From contig OZ022358.1 of assembly GCA_963989245.1 (NCBI GenBank), positions 6,827,243 through 6,891,242 of the forward strand: DNA of 64,000 nt, read 5' to 3'. This document shows, one piece after another, positions 1 to 10,734 of the stretch. Origin of the DNA: Nansenia antarctica. Taxonomy: Eukaryota > Chordata > Actinopteri > Argentiniformes > Microstomatidae. The notes under the pieces were generated by a model that did no database searches, was not told where the DNA came from, and was given only the letters and a program-made list of their open reading frames with translations. Every line of letters begins with the position of its first letter. The first letter of the stretch is position 1. The position numbers and the translations under genes are program-made.

Positions 1-38
1 TCTATCTATCTATCTATCTACAAGCCAAAGCCTATAAG

Positions 39-97
<59 letters not shown>

Positions 98-330
98 GTG
101 CGTGTGAGGTGTGTGTGAGAGGTGTGTGAGGTGTTTTCCAGTAGCGCTTCCGTGCCCTCCCAGAATGAGGAAGTCCTGTGCTGTGCATACTAGACGTTTT
201 ACACATTTCTGAATCTCTTCCTTGAGTCAGACGAAACTCCCAACTTCCTTGAGTCATATGCCAGGCTCCAGGCTCCAGGCTCCAGGCTCCAGGGTCCAGG
301 CTCCAGGCTCCAGGGCTGAGTGTGTGTCTG
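1..330. repeat. Microsatellites and start of tandem TG-rich block
   Basis: (TCTA)n occupies the first 20 bases and (TG)n runs from about 40 to 107. The following 150 bases (GAGGTGTTTTCCAGTAG onward) recur near 2030-2165 and 2270-2410, so this is one unit of a larger tandem family. A (GGCTCCA)n run lies at about 260-318. Any reading frame here is low complexity and not a gene. Confidence 0.85.
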
Positions 331-339
331 AGTGTGTGT

Positions 340-1716
340 CTGGGCATCTCTGGCACCGCACACTCCTGGTTTTCTTCCTACCTGGCGGGCCGCTCCTACC
401 AGGTGACCTGGAGAGAATCGCTGTCTTCTCCACGAACCCTCTCCACTGGGGTACCCCAGGGTTCTGTCCTATGGCCCCTACTTTTCTCTCTCTACACCAA
501 GTCTCTTGGCTCGGTAATCTCTTCACATGGGCTCTCCTACCACAGCTACGCAGACGACACTCAACTCTTCCTGTCCTTCCCCCCGTCTGATGTACACGTG
601 GCAACCCGTATCTCTGCATGTCTCACTGACATTTCAACATGGATGGCTGACCACCATCTCAAGCTCAATCTTAACAAGACCGAGCTCCTCTTCATCTCCG
701 GGAAAGCCTGCCCTCTCCAAGACTTCTCTATCACAGTGGAGAACTCTACTGTAACCCCCTCCCTGACAGCCAAGAACCTTGGAGTGATCCTGGACAACCG
801 ACTATCCTGTGCGGAGAACATTGCAGCAACGGCTCGCTCCTGCAGATTCTTCCTCTGCAACATCAGAAGGATACGACCATTCCTTACCAGAGAGTCAGCG
901 CAACTCTTGACCCAGGCACTGGTCATCTCCCGCCTGGATTACTGCAACGTACTCCTGGCTGGGCTCCCCGCCTCCGCCATTAGACCTCTGCAGCTCATCC
1001 AGAACGCTGCTGCCCAGCTGGTATTCAACCTCCCCAAATACTCTCATGTCACCCCTCTCCTTCGCACCCTGCACTGGCTCCCGATAGCAGCACGCATCAG
1101 ATTCAAGACTCTGGTGCTTGCATATCAGGCAGCTAAAGGGACAGCCCCTGCCTACCTGAAGGAAATGGTAACCCCCCAAACTCCAGCCTGCTCACTCCGC
1201 TCCTCCACCTCGGCTGGCCGACTGGCCCCACCACCTCTGCACAGCAGTCGTGCTGCCCGATCACTTCTCTTCACAACACTGGCTCCCCGCTGGTGGAATG
1301 AGCTCCCCACGGCTGTCAGAACAGCAGAGTCACTACCCATCTTTTCGTAGACTGAAGACCCATTTCCTCAGGTTACACCTTAACTGCTCCTCCTGAGACA
1401 TCTTCTGCCTCTCAGCACTACGTCTCCTAAAGACACCCGCTTTCCCCTCTACTGTGTCCCTAAGAACTTCTAATGCCCCCCTTGTACTGTTTCTCTGTTT
1501 CTCCAGTATACATTTTAAAATAAATAAAAACTAGGTTTTAGAAGAAGGTGATCGGAGAAGGTTTTTCCTTCTATCAATGGCCCCGGGCCTGAGCTAGATT
1601 ACTCTTCCTGCAACGAATGGTGGACTGATGATTCACATGCTTAGCATTTAAATGTATTGATTGTAAGTCGCTTTGGAATAAGGCGTCTGCTAAATGCCAA
1701 AAATGTAAATGTAAAT
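340..1716 (+). mobile_element. 5'-truncated L2/CR1-type LINE, reverse transcriptase C-terminal half
   Basis: The plus strand encodes the C-terminal half of a non-LTR reverse transcriptase. The TGVPQGSVL block comes first, then the catalytic YADDTQLF motif near 546-570, then the LNLNKTE, LDYCN, LHWLP and WNELP blocks typical of L2/Rex-type elements. The frame breaks near 1343, where one extra base creates a stop; the true end (RRLKTHFLR) continues in the next frame. The 3' UTR ends in the GTCGCTTTGGAATAAGGCGT box and short ATGTAA repeats near 1705. The 5' half is absent. This is a dead copy; the same 3' end recurs at 13700-13968. Confidence 0.85.
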
Positions 1717-1892
1717 GTCTGAGTGTGTGTCTGAATGTGTGTCTGAATGTGTGTCTGAGTGTGTGTCTGAATGTGTGTCTGAGTGTGTGTCTGAGTGTGT
1801 GTCTGAATGTGTGTCTGAGTGTGTGTCTGAGTGTGTGTCTGAGTGTGTGTCTGAGCGTGTGTCTGAGCGTGTGTCTGAGTGTGTGTCTGAGT
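1716..1892. repeat. 12-bp minisatellite
   Basis: About 14 copies of a 12-bp unit (GTGTGTCTGAGT with A/G and C/T variants) immediately abut the LINE tail. Confidence 0.85.
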
Positions 1893-1959
1893 GTACACGG
1901 GGGTCAGACACAGGCCAGAGGTCAAGTTGTGTGTGGGACAAATCATTGACCCTGATGTT

Positions 1960-1963
1960 GACT

Positions 1964-2023
<60 letters not shown>

Positions 2024-2217
2024 GTGTGTGAGGTGTGTGAGGTGTTTTCCAGTAGTGCTCCCGTGCCCTCCCAGAATGAGGAAGTCCTGTGCTGTGCATA
2101 CTAGACATTTTACACATTTCTGAATCTCTTCCTTGAGTCAGACGAAACTCTCAACTTCCTTGAGTAGTTTTTTTCGATAATGTTTCCCTCGCTTTCGAGG
2201 GATGATGTTGACCCCCT

Positions 2218-2261
<44 letters not shown>

Positions 2262-2461
2262 GTGTGTGTGTGTGAGGTGTGTGAGGTGTTTTCCAGTAGT
2301 GCTCCCGTGCCCTCCCAGAATGAGGAAGTCCTGTGCTGTGCATACTAGACATTTTACACATTTCTGAATCTCTTCCTTGAGTCAGATGAAACTCTCAACT
2401 TCCTTGAGTAGTTTTTTTCGATAATGTTTCCCTCGCTTTCGAGGGATGATGTTGACCCCCT

Positions 2462-2519
<58 letters not shown>

Positions 2520-2600
2520 TGTGTTTGTGTGTGTGTGAGGTGTGTGAGGTGTTTACCAGTAGCGCTATCGTGCCCTCCCTCTCTCAACTTCCTTGAGTCA
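1960..2600. repeat. Tandem ~240-bp units each with a (TG)n core
   Basis: Successive near-identical units each carry a (TG)n tract, then GAGGTGTTTTCCAGTAG, then a block ending GATGATGTTGACCCCCTC. Full copies lie at about 1965-2218 and 2219-2462, with a truncated third to about 2600. The unit at the left edge belongs to the same family. Confidence 0.8.
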
Positions 2601-3075
2601 TATAATAATAATAATAATAACTACTTTGTATATTGCTTTTCCTGCAAACGTTGCAGCTCAAAGTGCTCCTAACATTATATAATAATAATTTAATTAGTTA
2701 GTCATTTAAAGGCAATATTAAAAAGATGGGTTTTTAGTCTTGACTTGAACATATTTGCTGAGGTTGTATCCCTAAAGTAAACTGGCAGTGCATTCCACAA
2801 TTTGGGTGCATAAAATGAGAATGCAGCCTCACCAAATCTCTTCTTTTGTACATGGTGGTACACAGAGAAAACCAGCGTCAGAAGACCTGAGAGCTCTATT
2901 GGGCTGATATGCTAGCACAAGGTCTCTCTGATATTCGTGTGCTGTGCCAGTGAGAGCTTTATAAACAAGCAGAAGGATCTTGAAATATATTCTGAACTTA
3001 ACAGGAAGCCAGTGTAGAGTATCTAAAATAGGAGTTATATGAGCTCTTCTACTTGTTTTGTTGTTTTGCTTGTCA
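2600..3075 (-). mobile_element. LINE 3' fragment (Rex/L2-like RT end)
   Basis: On the minus strand, LHWLPVKFRI, YKAL and PNRALRSSDAG blocks of a reverse-transcriptase C-terminus are readable but interrupted by stops. The element ends in a (TTA)n tail at about 2604-2622. It belongs to the same family as the plus-strand copy at 41995-42345. Not functional. Confidence 0.75.
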
Positions 3076-3109
3076 ATAATTACCTTTGCACAGTGGACGA
3101 GCTTCAACA

Positions 3110-3137
3110 CTAATATATATATATATATATATATATT
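3110..3137. repeat. (TA)n microsatellite
   Basis: Pure alternating TA of about 25 bases. Confidence 0.9.
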
Positions 3138-3544
3138 TTTTAAATACCATAGAAACAATGACAACAATAACTGGACTGCCAATGCAATGATTGCTTTTAA
3201 TCTTATCATCTTTATCTTCTTCATTACCCATTTAAAACGTAACACAACAAAAGAAGCGAAGCCCTGATTGGTTGAGGAAGTGTTTTATTATTCTCATTTA
3301 CATGATGAAGAGACGCGCCTGCCAGTCAAAGAGTGACCGCATGATGAACAACCCTGATTGGTTAGTGGGGATTCCGTACACTTCTGATCAAAGGAACGCA
3401 TTAATAACAGTCAGGATCTATGAGGTCATTCATCAACCACTGTGTGTCTATTCACTCAGCAACGACTACCTCCTAAATAAGGGATTTCCCCCCCAAAATA
3501 AAGGAAAATAAGGGATATCCCCCCCCCCCCACCGTCCACAAACC

Positions 3545-3717
3545 ATACCCCTTACATTTAGACAAGGGTACACATAGTTAATCCTAACATCACCACTAGA
3601 CAACCATAGGATACCTCTTACATTTAGACAAGGGGACACACAGTCAATCCTAACGTAACCACTAGACAACCATAGGATACCCCTTACATTTAGACAAGGG
3701 GACACAGTCAATCAACC
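3545..3717. repeat. Three tandem ~65-bp repeats
   Basis: Three copies of a unit starting TTACATTTAGACAAGG and containing CACTAGACAACCATAGGATA. The last copy is partial. Confidence 0.8.
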
Positions 3718-4545
3718 ACCTGCTTCAGTGCAACAATAATTGGGTTAACTAGTTCCTATGATTAAGTAAGTGACTACAGGTGATCAGAATCAGATACCTG
3801 GTTGAAAGTAAAATACTTTGAACATCCCTGCATATATATACACATGAAAACACAAAAGGGCATATCAATTCAGCACATTTATTTATACATTACTTGACAC
3901 CATGATGTCAATGGGAAAAGAGCGGCGCAATGCTACCAGCGATAATTTCAAAACGGAGATAACCGAGGCTGCGTTCGTAAATACGCTCTGGAAATCTGAT
4001 CAACACTCATGGAATGCCTCTTGTCCAATCAAATTACGTGGTCCCTTTATGACGTTGCACCTAGTGTGCGTTCCGGTGCTCTCAGAGCAAAATTACGAAC
4101 GCAGCCCAAGAAACGAGAGGAAACAAGTAAACTCCGACATGGATATAACGATTGTGCGCATGCGACAACGTCCAACAATTAAGTGTTAAATTATATTATA
4201 TTATAGGTTAAAAATACGGGAGATTTCTGGGAAAATATTTAAACGGGAGCACAGCGGGAAATAAAGGTAAAATACGGAAGAATCCCGGGAAAAACGGGAG
4301 GGTTGACAGATATGCACCGATTCCATCCCTCTCTGAGAAAAGAAAATGGATATAAAAAAGGAATGACTGCGGCCTAGCTCAAAGCCACACAGGCGACAGT
4401 GCGACACACTATTATAGGGTGTTCTTTGGTATAAAACTCTTATCAGGGCGTTATAGTCGTATGTAGCCGGTGCCACCTTGTGGCTACTAGTGACAGTCCA
4501 CAGGACCATAAAGTAGAGCGGTAGGCAGCCACGTTCCATAGCACA
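3718..4545. other. Non-coding, nothing recognised
   Basis: A 95-codon open frame at 3902-4189 shows no recognisable domain and no splice partner. I see no gene here. Confidence 0.5.
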
Positions 4546-4990
4546 TACAGTGCGCCTTGAAAGTATGTGTACCCCTTGTGCAATTATAGATGTTTTTTTG
4601 TTTTTACCATGAAATCTTTATTTAATCAGAACCAGTCTTTTTTATCTGACATAACAGGTTTATATTTACCAATTCTATATGTTGGTTTAGAGAGAATCAT
4701 GCGTGTAGTAGGAAAACTAAATTAGAAGGTGCAAAAATAAGTGAACCTCTTCAGTCAACAACTTGTGGCACCTCCATTAGCAGTGAGAACTTGGAGTAAA
4801 CGTCTCGTATAGCCATTCATCAGTCTCTGACATCAGTTTTGAGATATTTTTGCCCACTCCACCTTACAGAAGTGAGCCAATTGAGTGAGGTTTGAGGGGT
4901 GTCTGGCATTAACTGCCCGCTTCCGTCCTGCCACAGCATCTCAATTGGATTTTTTGGCAAGTTTTAATATTTGGTTGAATTATTAAAACA
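4546..4990 (-). mobile_element. Decayed Tc1/mariner-like transposon fragment
   Basis: The left edge CAGTGCGCCTTGAAAGTATG resembles Tc1-like terminal sequence. The body, read on minus, shows decayed C-terminal transposase words with stops. No intact frame. Confidence 0.55.
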
Positions 4991-5053
4991 TGAATGTGTC
5001 CGAAATATTAAAGTATAATATGTTATGATTATTGTGATTATTAAAGAGATCCT

Positions 5054-5095
5054 GGCTTATTTTGATAGGTCTCGCGAGACTTATCAAAATAAGGC
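5054..5095. promoter_or_regulatory. Near-perfect palindrome centred on TCTCGCGAGA
   Basis: Arms GGCTTATTTTGATA and TATCAAAATAAG flank GTCTCGCGAGAC at 5069-5080. A second, weaker inverted repeat (AAATCTCGCGGGATTT) follows at about 5115-5132. TCTCGCGAGA is a known vertebrate promoter element, and cbr1 starts about 600 bp downstream. A promoter role is inference; a transposon terminal hairpin is the alternative. Confidence 0.45.
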
Positions 5096-5696
5096 TGGAT
5101 TTTTGTATAGATATAAATCTCGCGGGATTTATCTAAATAAGCCTCGATTGTCCTTTTGCGACGTTGATGGAATACCCCCCTGGATGGCTAGTGATAGACT
5201 TGACGTGTGCAGTGTGTGCGTGTGTACACTAGCCTACTTGGCATCTAATCACTAGCGTGTTTTGTGTGGACATCACCTGTGACCTAAAGTGTCAAACAGT
5301 TTGGAGAACTTTGTGTGTTGTGAATTCTGTTGTTGCACCTATACGGTGGTGAACTAGTCTTGCGCATCCAGTCAGAAGTTTCTCTCTAACATTACCTGCC
5401 AGCCCAGAGGAAAGGCAATATGGGGCTCATGCATTCTTAATAAACCTTCTTTTATTTCTTGTCCTTGTGTTACTGTGCGGAGTAAGGTGGGGCTCGCTAC
5501 ACATAGAACTGTAGTCGAAGGTAAAGGTAAAGCTTTATCACACATTATCTGATCAACTCTATAATGACGTCTGAGGATGACTGTGCACATTGTGAAATGA
5601 ACCAATAAGGCGCTGCGATAGGATAGTCACTTCGCTTGCCGGCAGTCTGTAGAAGCAGTAGCCATTTTACACGAAAGTCAAAACGGGAGAATCAGA

Positions 5697-7640
5697 ATGT
5701 CAAAGAAAGTAGCAGTGGTTACCGGTGCCAATAAAGGCATAGGGCTTGCAATTGTGAGGGAGCTTTGCAAGGCAAAATTCGCCGGAGATATTATTCTCAC
5801 TGCTCGAAATGAGAAGCTTGGAAAAGAGGCGGTGGCAATGCTGAAGTCAGAGGGATTTGATGCCGCTTACCACCACCTTGACATCTGTGACGATGGCAGC
5901 TCAAAGACATTAAGTCACTTTCTACAGAAGACTTATGGAGGACTGGATGTGCTCATTAACAACGCGGGAATGGCGTTTAAAAGTTCCGTGTGGTATTCAT
6001 CATTACGTCACTCATTGCATCTTTACTGTTCCGTTTGAACTCAGTCAAACCAGTGTTTTCGCGGTTTTATTATTCCGTTTTGTAACTCATTCACTGCCAA
6101 AGAACTCTGGAGCACTCGACACCTTGAGTGCTAAGTGTTTTTATCTACCTAGCAACAGTACTGTGATTGGCTACAAAATGAAGAATCATAATTCATGCAT
6201 TTTTGGTTATTAAAGTCAGGTGCACGATCTCACTACTTCCTGAAAGGCACCTTGCATGAACATCCTGTCTCATCTATTGGTTTAATTGATTAATCAGCTG
6301 TGCGGTAAACCGTTGGAACACACAGTGCACAGCTGATTAATCAATTAAACCAATAGAGTGAGACCAGATATGTTCATACCAGCTGCCTTTCAGGAAGTAG
6401 TGAGATCGTGCACCTAGCCTATTTGGGCGACTTTATTCACACTGGGCAGTAAATGAGTTTAAATTACCGTTGTCTTAAAACTGCAAACTGCAATTCTCTC
6501 GCTCCCTCCCTCCCCCTTGCTCTCTGTTCTTGTCGGGATCAATAATTAATCTAATATTTAAACTCTTTCCTAGATGATGCAACAGAACCATTTGGGGAGC
6601 AGGCTGAGGTGACGATGCGGACCAACTTCTGGGGGACTCTGTGGGTGTCCCATGCTCTCTTACCCCTCCTCAGACCAAACGCCAGAGTGGTCAATGTGTC
6701 CAGCTTCGTTAGCAAGCGATCTCTTGATCAGTGCAGCCCTCAACTACAGGCCAAGTATGACAGTAATATTATATTCAAAACCCCAAACAACCTTTAATAA
6801 GCTGTTATATGAGCATACAGTAAACTTTTATAAAGAACATTATTTTGGACAGCAAAAATCATTTGAGTGGACAAATGTAAACACTACATTATGCAATTAT
6901 ACATTAAGCACATGCTCACAGTTCTTAGTCTTTATTATTTCATAAAACTCTTACTAAGAATAATTAGTCCCATAATAATAATCACAGATAATCTGTATCA
7001 TAAAAATAACTCTTACACAAATGTATTTTTTGCCTGTTTTGTCTTTAGGTTCAAAGATCCCGAGCTCTCTGAGGAGGAGCTGTGCTCACTCATGGGGGAG
7101 TTTGTCGTTGCAGCTCAGCAGGGAAAGCATCAGGCCGAGGGCTGGCCAAACTCTGCCTACGGTACAACAAAGGTACTGTTCACGCACCACTATCAGAAAG
7201 AAAACTGTGTATGTTCAATTTAGCCATGTGGAAAAAGTATTTAATTGATCAAACTTACAGCAGTGCATGCCATTTTAAGCACAGAATGTTATATTCTTGA
7301 AAGAACAGAATCATATTCAAGTGTTTAGATACAGTAATGAAATGTTACACTTTTATGAGAAAACGGCATTCCTATAGCGTTGTTCATCCCTTTTATTCAG
7401 ATCGGAGTGACCGTGCTGTCAAGGATTCAGGCTCGTGTCTTGACTCAGACGAGGGCAGCTGATGGAATCCTGCTCAATGCCTGCTGCCCTGGCTGGGTCC
7501 GCACGGACATGGCAGGCTCCAAGGCCCCCAAGAGCCCTGAGGAAGGAGCACAGACTCCTGCCTACCTGGCACTTCTTCCTGAAGGTGCCAAGGAGCCACA
7601 TGGACAGATTGTGTGGGACAAGACTGTTCAGGAGTGGTAG
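5697..7640 (+). CDS. cbr1: Carbonyl reductase 1-like short-chain dehydrogenase
   Basis: Exons: 5697-5982, 6574-6754, 7049-7172, 7401-7640 (stop TAG). Together they give 276 codons, against about 277 aa for human CBR1, with all phases and GT-AG sites consistent. The product is a cytosolic NADPH-dependent SDR that reduces quinones, aldehydes and other carbonyls. Visible motifs, in order: N-terminal cofactor loop TGANKGIG, NNAG, the VVNVSS strand with the catalytic Ser, the active-site AYGTTK (YxxxK), and CCPGWVRTDM near the C-terminus. The start at ATGTCAAAG is supported because the Rossmann strand begins directly after it. Intron 1 carries a palindromic MITE. No disruption is seen. CBR1 versus a closely related fish carbonyl reductase paralogue cannot be settled from this alone. 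Confidence 0.9.
6218..6415. mobile_element. Palindromic MITE in cbr1 intron 1
   Basis: Long terminal inverted repeats begin AGGTGCACGATCTCACTACT and end with the complement at 6415. Arms run about 85 bases on each side of a short loop. Too short to code; a fold-back, non-autonomous DNA element. Confidence 0.8.
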
Positions 7641-8394
7641 AGAGGAGGCAGCCGCCAATTAATTCCGTCTGTTGCCTAGGCTTGTGGGATATCTGAGAGT
7701 GATTACTGGTGCCGTTTAAACACATACAAAAACCAACGTAAAAATCTGTATGTCTCACCATGACTTTGTTTTTAGGACCAAGCCTCTAGGGGGAACCAAA
7801 GACCAATCAGTGACTACCGGTATATCTTTTTCAGTCAATCAGTCAATGTTATTGAGACTTATGTTAAAGACTTGCCTTTTACATATTGAAAAGATCATTA
7901 CTTTTTTAATGCTGTATCATCGTCACATAAACATGTTTGTGTGCCATGTGCTCACACCTGAAAATGAGATGAGGTTGTTTCATTCACTCAAACTCTTTGC
8001 TGAATTCCAAATCAACTTCTAGTCCCCCCCTTGACATTCCTGTAGATATGAGGAGAGTGGATAAAAAGTAGTGATGAGAGATTATTGCTGAAAGCATGCA
8101 ACCATGAAATGATTGTTCTGTTCAGATTTTCACCTAATCATTTTTCATTTTCTATCAAAACAAATATTTGTTTTGTACTACTGAGGAAAGTGGCAGTGTG
8201 ATTTCCATGGATGGATAGAGGGAATACATTAAAGAGAGGAAAACATCCTAATAACTTGGGCCCAGGTGGCAACAAGCACGAAGGCTCTCACATGCGTGCA
8301 ACCTTGACAGAGGAGAATGCATTTTTTCTTCTTTTGGCTCTACATTTCAACATTTTTACAACACTTTTTATGCATCGTCCCACAGGGTAATTAC
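7641..8394. other. cbr1 3' flank, no gene seen
   Basis: AT-rich sequence containing the presumed cbr1 3' UTR. No domain-bearing frame or clear repeat family was recognised. Confidence 0.5.
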
Positions 8395-8776
8395 AGGGTG
8401 CCCAAAAGTAATGGCTTTACATGTGTTTCTGTTAGGTCAGGTGTTCTCCGTTACATTGTGCAGGTATAAGAGAGCCGTCACTTTCTACCATTGATTCAAG
8501 GCTTTGCATTTGCCTTCAGAGTCAGTCTGCTATTGGTGTCTGTTAGCATGAGGACCAAAGTGGTGTCAATGAAAGTCAAGGAAGCCTTTTTATTAGGCTG
8601 AACATTTTGAAACGTAGCCAAAACCGTAGGCCAAAATCAACAGTTTGAAACATTAAAAAGAAGAAAAAAAAGAATTGGTGGCCTCAGGTATCGTAAACGT
8701 GATGGTAGGCCAAGGCAGACTTTTACAGAGGATGACCCAAGAATGCTCACCAAAATTAAGAAAAAAAAACAAAACA

Positions 8777-8960
8777 ACTGTCCCACTGATCAGGAACTCT
8801 CTCCAGACTGTCCCACTGATTAGGAACTCTCTCCAGACTGTCCCACTGATTAGGAACTCTCTCCAGACTGTCCCACTGATTAGGACCTCTCTCCAGACTG
8901 TCCCACTGATTAGGAACTCTCTCCAGACTGTCCCACTGATTAGGAACTCTCTCCAGACTG
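8777..8960. repeat. 30-bp minisatellite, ~6 copies
   Basis: Six near-perfect copies of a 30-bp unit that includes ACTGTCCCACTGATTAGGAA, with single-base variants. The repetitive open frames on both strands arise from this. Confidence 0.9.
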
Positions 8961-9502
8961 CCACCGCAGAATACATCACCAGCCTACCACTACAGAGGCT
9001 TCACTGCAAAGTACAAACCACTAGTTATCCTTAAAAAGGATGGTCACTTACAGTTTATGGTAAAAAGCCTGCAGATGTCTGGAAAAAAGGTCTTCTGGAC
9101 AGATAAGATGAATATTATGATGAATCAGAGTAATTGCAAGAAGGTTTGGAGAAAAAAGGAACTGGATCCCAAGATGTACATGATACTACGTCATCTGTGA
9201 AATATGGTGGAGGGGGGGGTGTTAATGTTAGAGAATGTATAGCTGCCACTAGCGCTGGCTAAGTTGTCTTATTGTAACTGCTGACTGCAGCAGCAGAATG
9301 TATTCTGAGGTGTACATAAACTACTTGTCTGCTCAAGTACAAGCAAAGGCCTCCAAATGCATTGGATGGCGCATCGTTATGCAGAAACATACTGCTATAG
9401 CAACTAGAGCGTTTATCAGGCCCAAAAAGTCAATCTTCAGATTTAAATGCAATTTATGCATTTCATTTCCTGATAATATTTTAGGCAAAAATACCTCAAA
9501 CA

Positions 9503-9640
9503 AGGGGCGCTTCGGTGGCGTGGTGGATTAGGCGCTGACCATGTACCGCAGGGCATATCCTGCATGTCATCCCTTCTCTCTCTCTCACCCATCCTTCCTG
9601 TCACAATCTCTACTATATCTGTCATTAAAAAGAAAAATAT
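9503..9640 (+). mobile_element. SINE-like element
   Basis: It starts GGGGCGCTTCGGTGGCGTGG, with a tRNA-like A-box region (GGTGGATTAGGCGC), and ends with a CT-rich body and TGTCATTAAAAAG. The B-box region appears deleted. It sits inside the older transposon relic. Confidence 0.6.
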
Positions 9641-9850
9641 GAGTGGGACTGCCCCACTCAGAAAAAATAACTTTAAAAAAAGAAAAATAATACCTCAAAC
9701 AAACTGAAGATGGCTGTAGAAGAAGGCCTGGCAGAGCATCGTCTAAGAAAACACCCAGCGTCTGGTGTCGCAGACTTCAGGCAGTTATTGCATGAAAGGT
9801 AGTGTCAAGCTACACTGAACCCCCTGAAACAGGGGGACTATGTACAAAAA

Positions 9851-10734
9851 ATATTTCTGAATGGTGAAACCAATACAAATACCATCAAACAAAAGCTGAT
9901 AATCTACAACGAGTATTATTACCTCTATTTTACTTTAACCTTATAGTAATTGAGCTTTTTAATTTAAGTCCATTTTTACACAATGGGTGTAATGTAAATG
10001 AATTTAATTGAAAAGGGATAAATGACATTTGACAATGAAGAGGAAGTTGCAATTGTACATTGGGTATTTTGAGTAACAGTAGACTCAATCTAAACTGTCT
10101 GTTGGCCACTCTCCTTCCTCTATACTTCCTGAGGAAGTGCTACAGGGGAGGATAAATACAGTACGACAAAGACAATAGGGCAGAACTATTGTTCTTATGT
10201 ACACTAAGGACATGGTTAGTCCAATTTTTTTTTTAAAAAGGGTCACAAATCATTGTCCTTTTTAATGTCCATGCAATTCCTCCGCTGGGCAAAGTAAAAA
10301 CTGAAACACCGTTCAAAGTTTCAATGTATACTGTCCTCAATGTCTTGATCACACTCCTGTTTCCAGTTTTCCATGTCACCACTCATCCTCTTGCATCTCC
10401 ATGTGTCCACGGGAAAGAGATGAATAGGGAAACGGAGAGAGACGTACAGTAATTTCAGCTACACTTGCAGGACTTAACAATCATATTGGACAGTTGTTCC
10501 ACCTGCAGACAGAGACCATTGTTTCAGTGGACAGACATTTAAAACACATATTTCTGTTCAAGATAAGTCAACTACAATAAGACAATAATAACAGTATTGT
10601 GTGTTTCATCATTAACACGACAGTATGAGTCAGAATTGTACGAGAGGTTTAGCTGAGTAATCCTCTTGCTATGCTTTTAAATAAATACTGTGCAAGTGAA
10701 TATTTATACTGTATAATTATATATATTTATTTTT
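9851..10734. other. No gene recognised; tgfb1 3' flank
   Basis: AT-rich sequence downstream (on minus) of the tgfb1-like stop codon. A TTTATT at 10727-10732 reads AATAAA on minus just past the stop, and another AATAAA lies near 10680 on plus. No coding evidence. Confidence 0.5.

Larger units (their letters stand above)
8395..9850 (+). mobile_element. Degenerate Tc1/mariner-like transposon
   Basis: The left part begins with CAGGGTGCCCAAAAGTAATG. Around 9040-9230 a decayed plus-strand transposase segment shows SGKKVFWTDK followed by WRKK, resembling the Tc1 DDE core, with many stops. It is interrupted by a 30-bp minisatellite (8777-8960) and a SINE (9503-9640). The right edge is uncertain. Confidence 0.5.

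Noticed and set aside
322..1350. Host gene of 342 codons
   Set aside because: Reverse-transcriptase motifs (YADD) and a LINE 3' tail show it is a retrotransposon fragment.
1641..2117. His/Thr-rich open frames
   Set aside because: Translation of TG/CA and 12-bp repeats.
3902..4189. 95-codon open frame
   Set aside because: No recognisable domain, no splice partners, composition like surrounding non-coding DNA.
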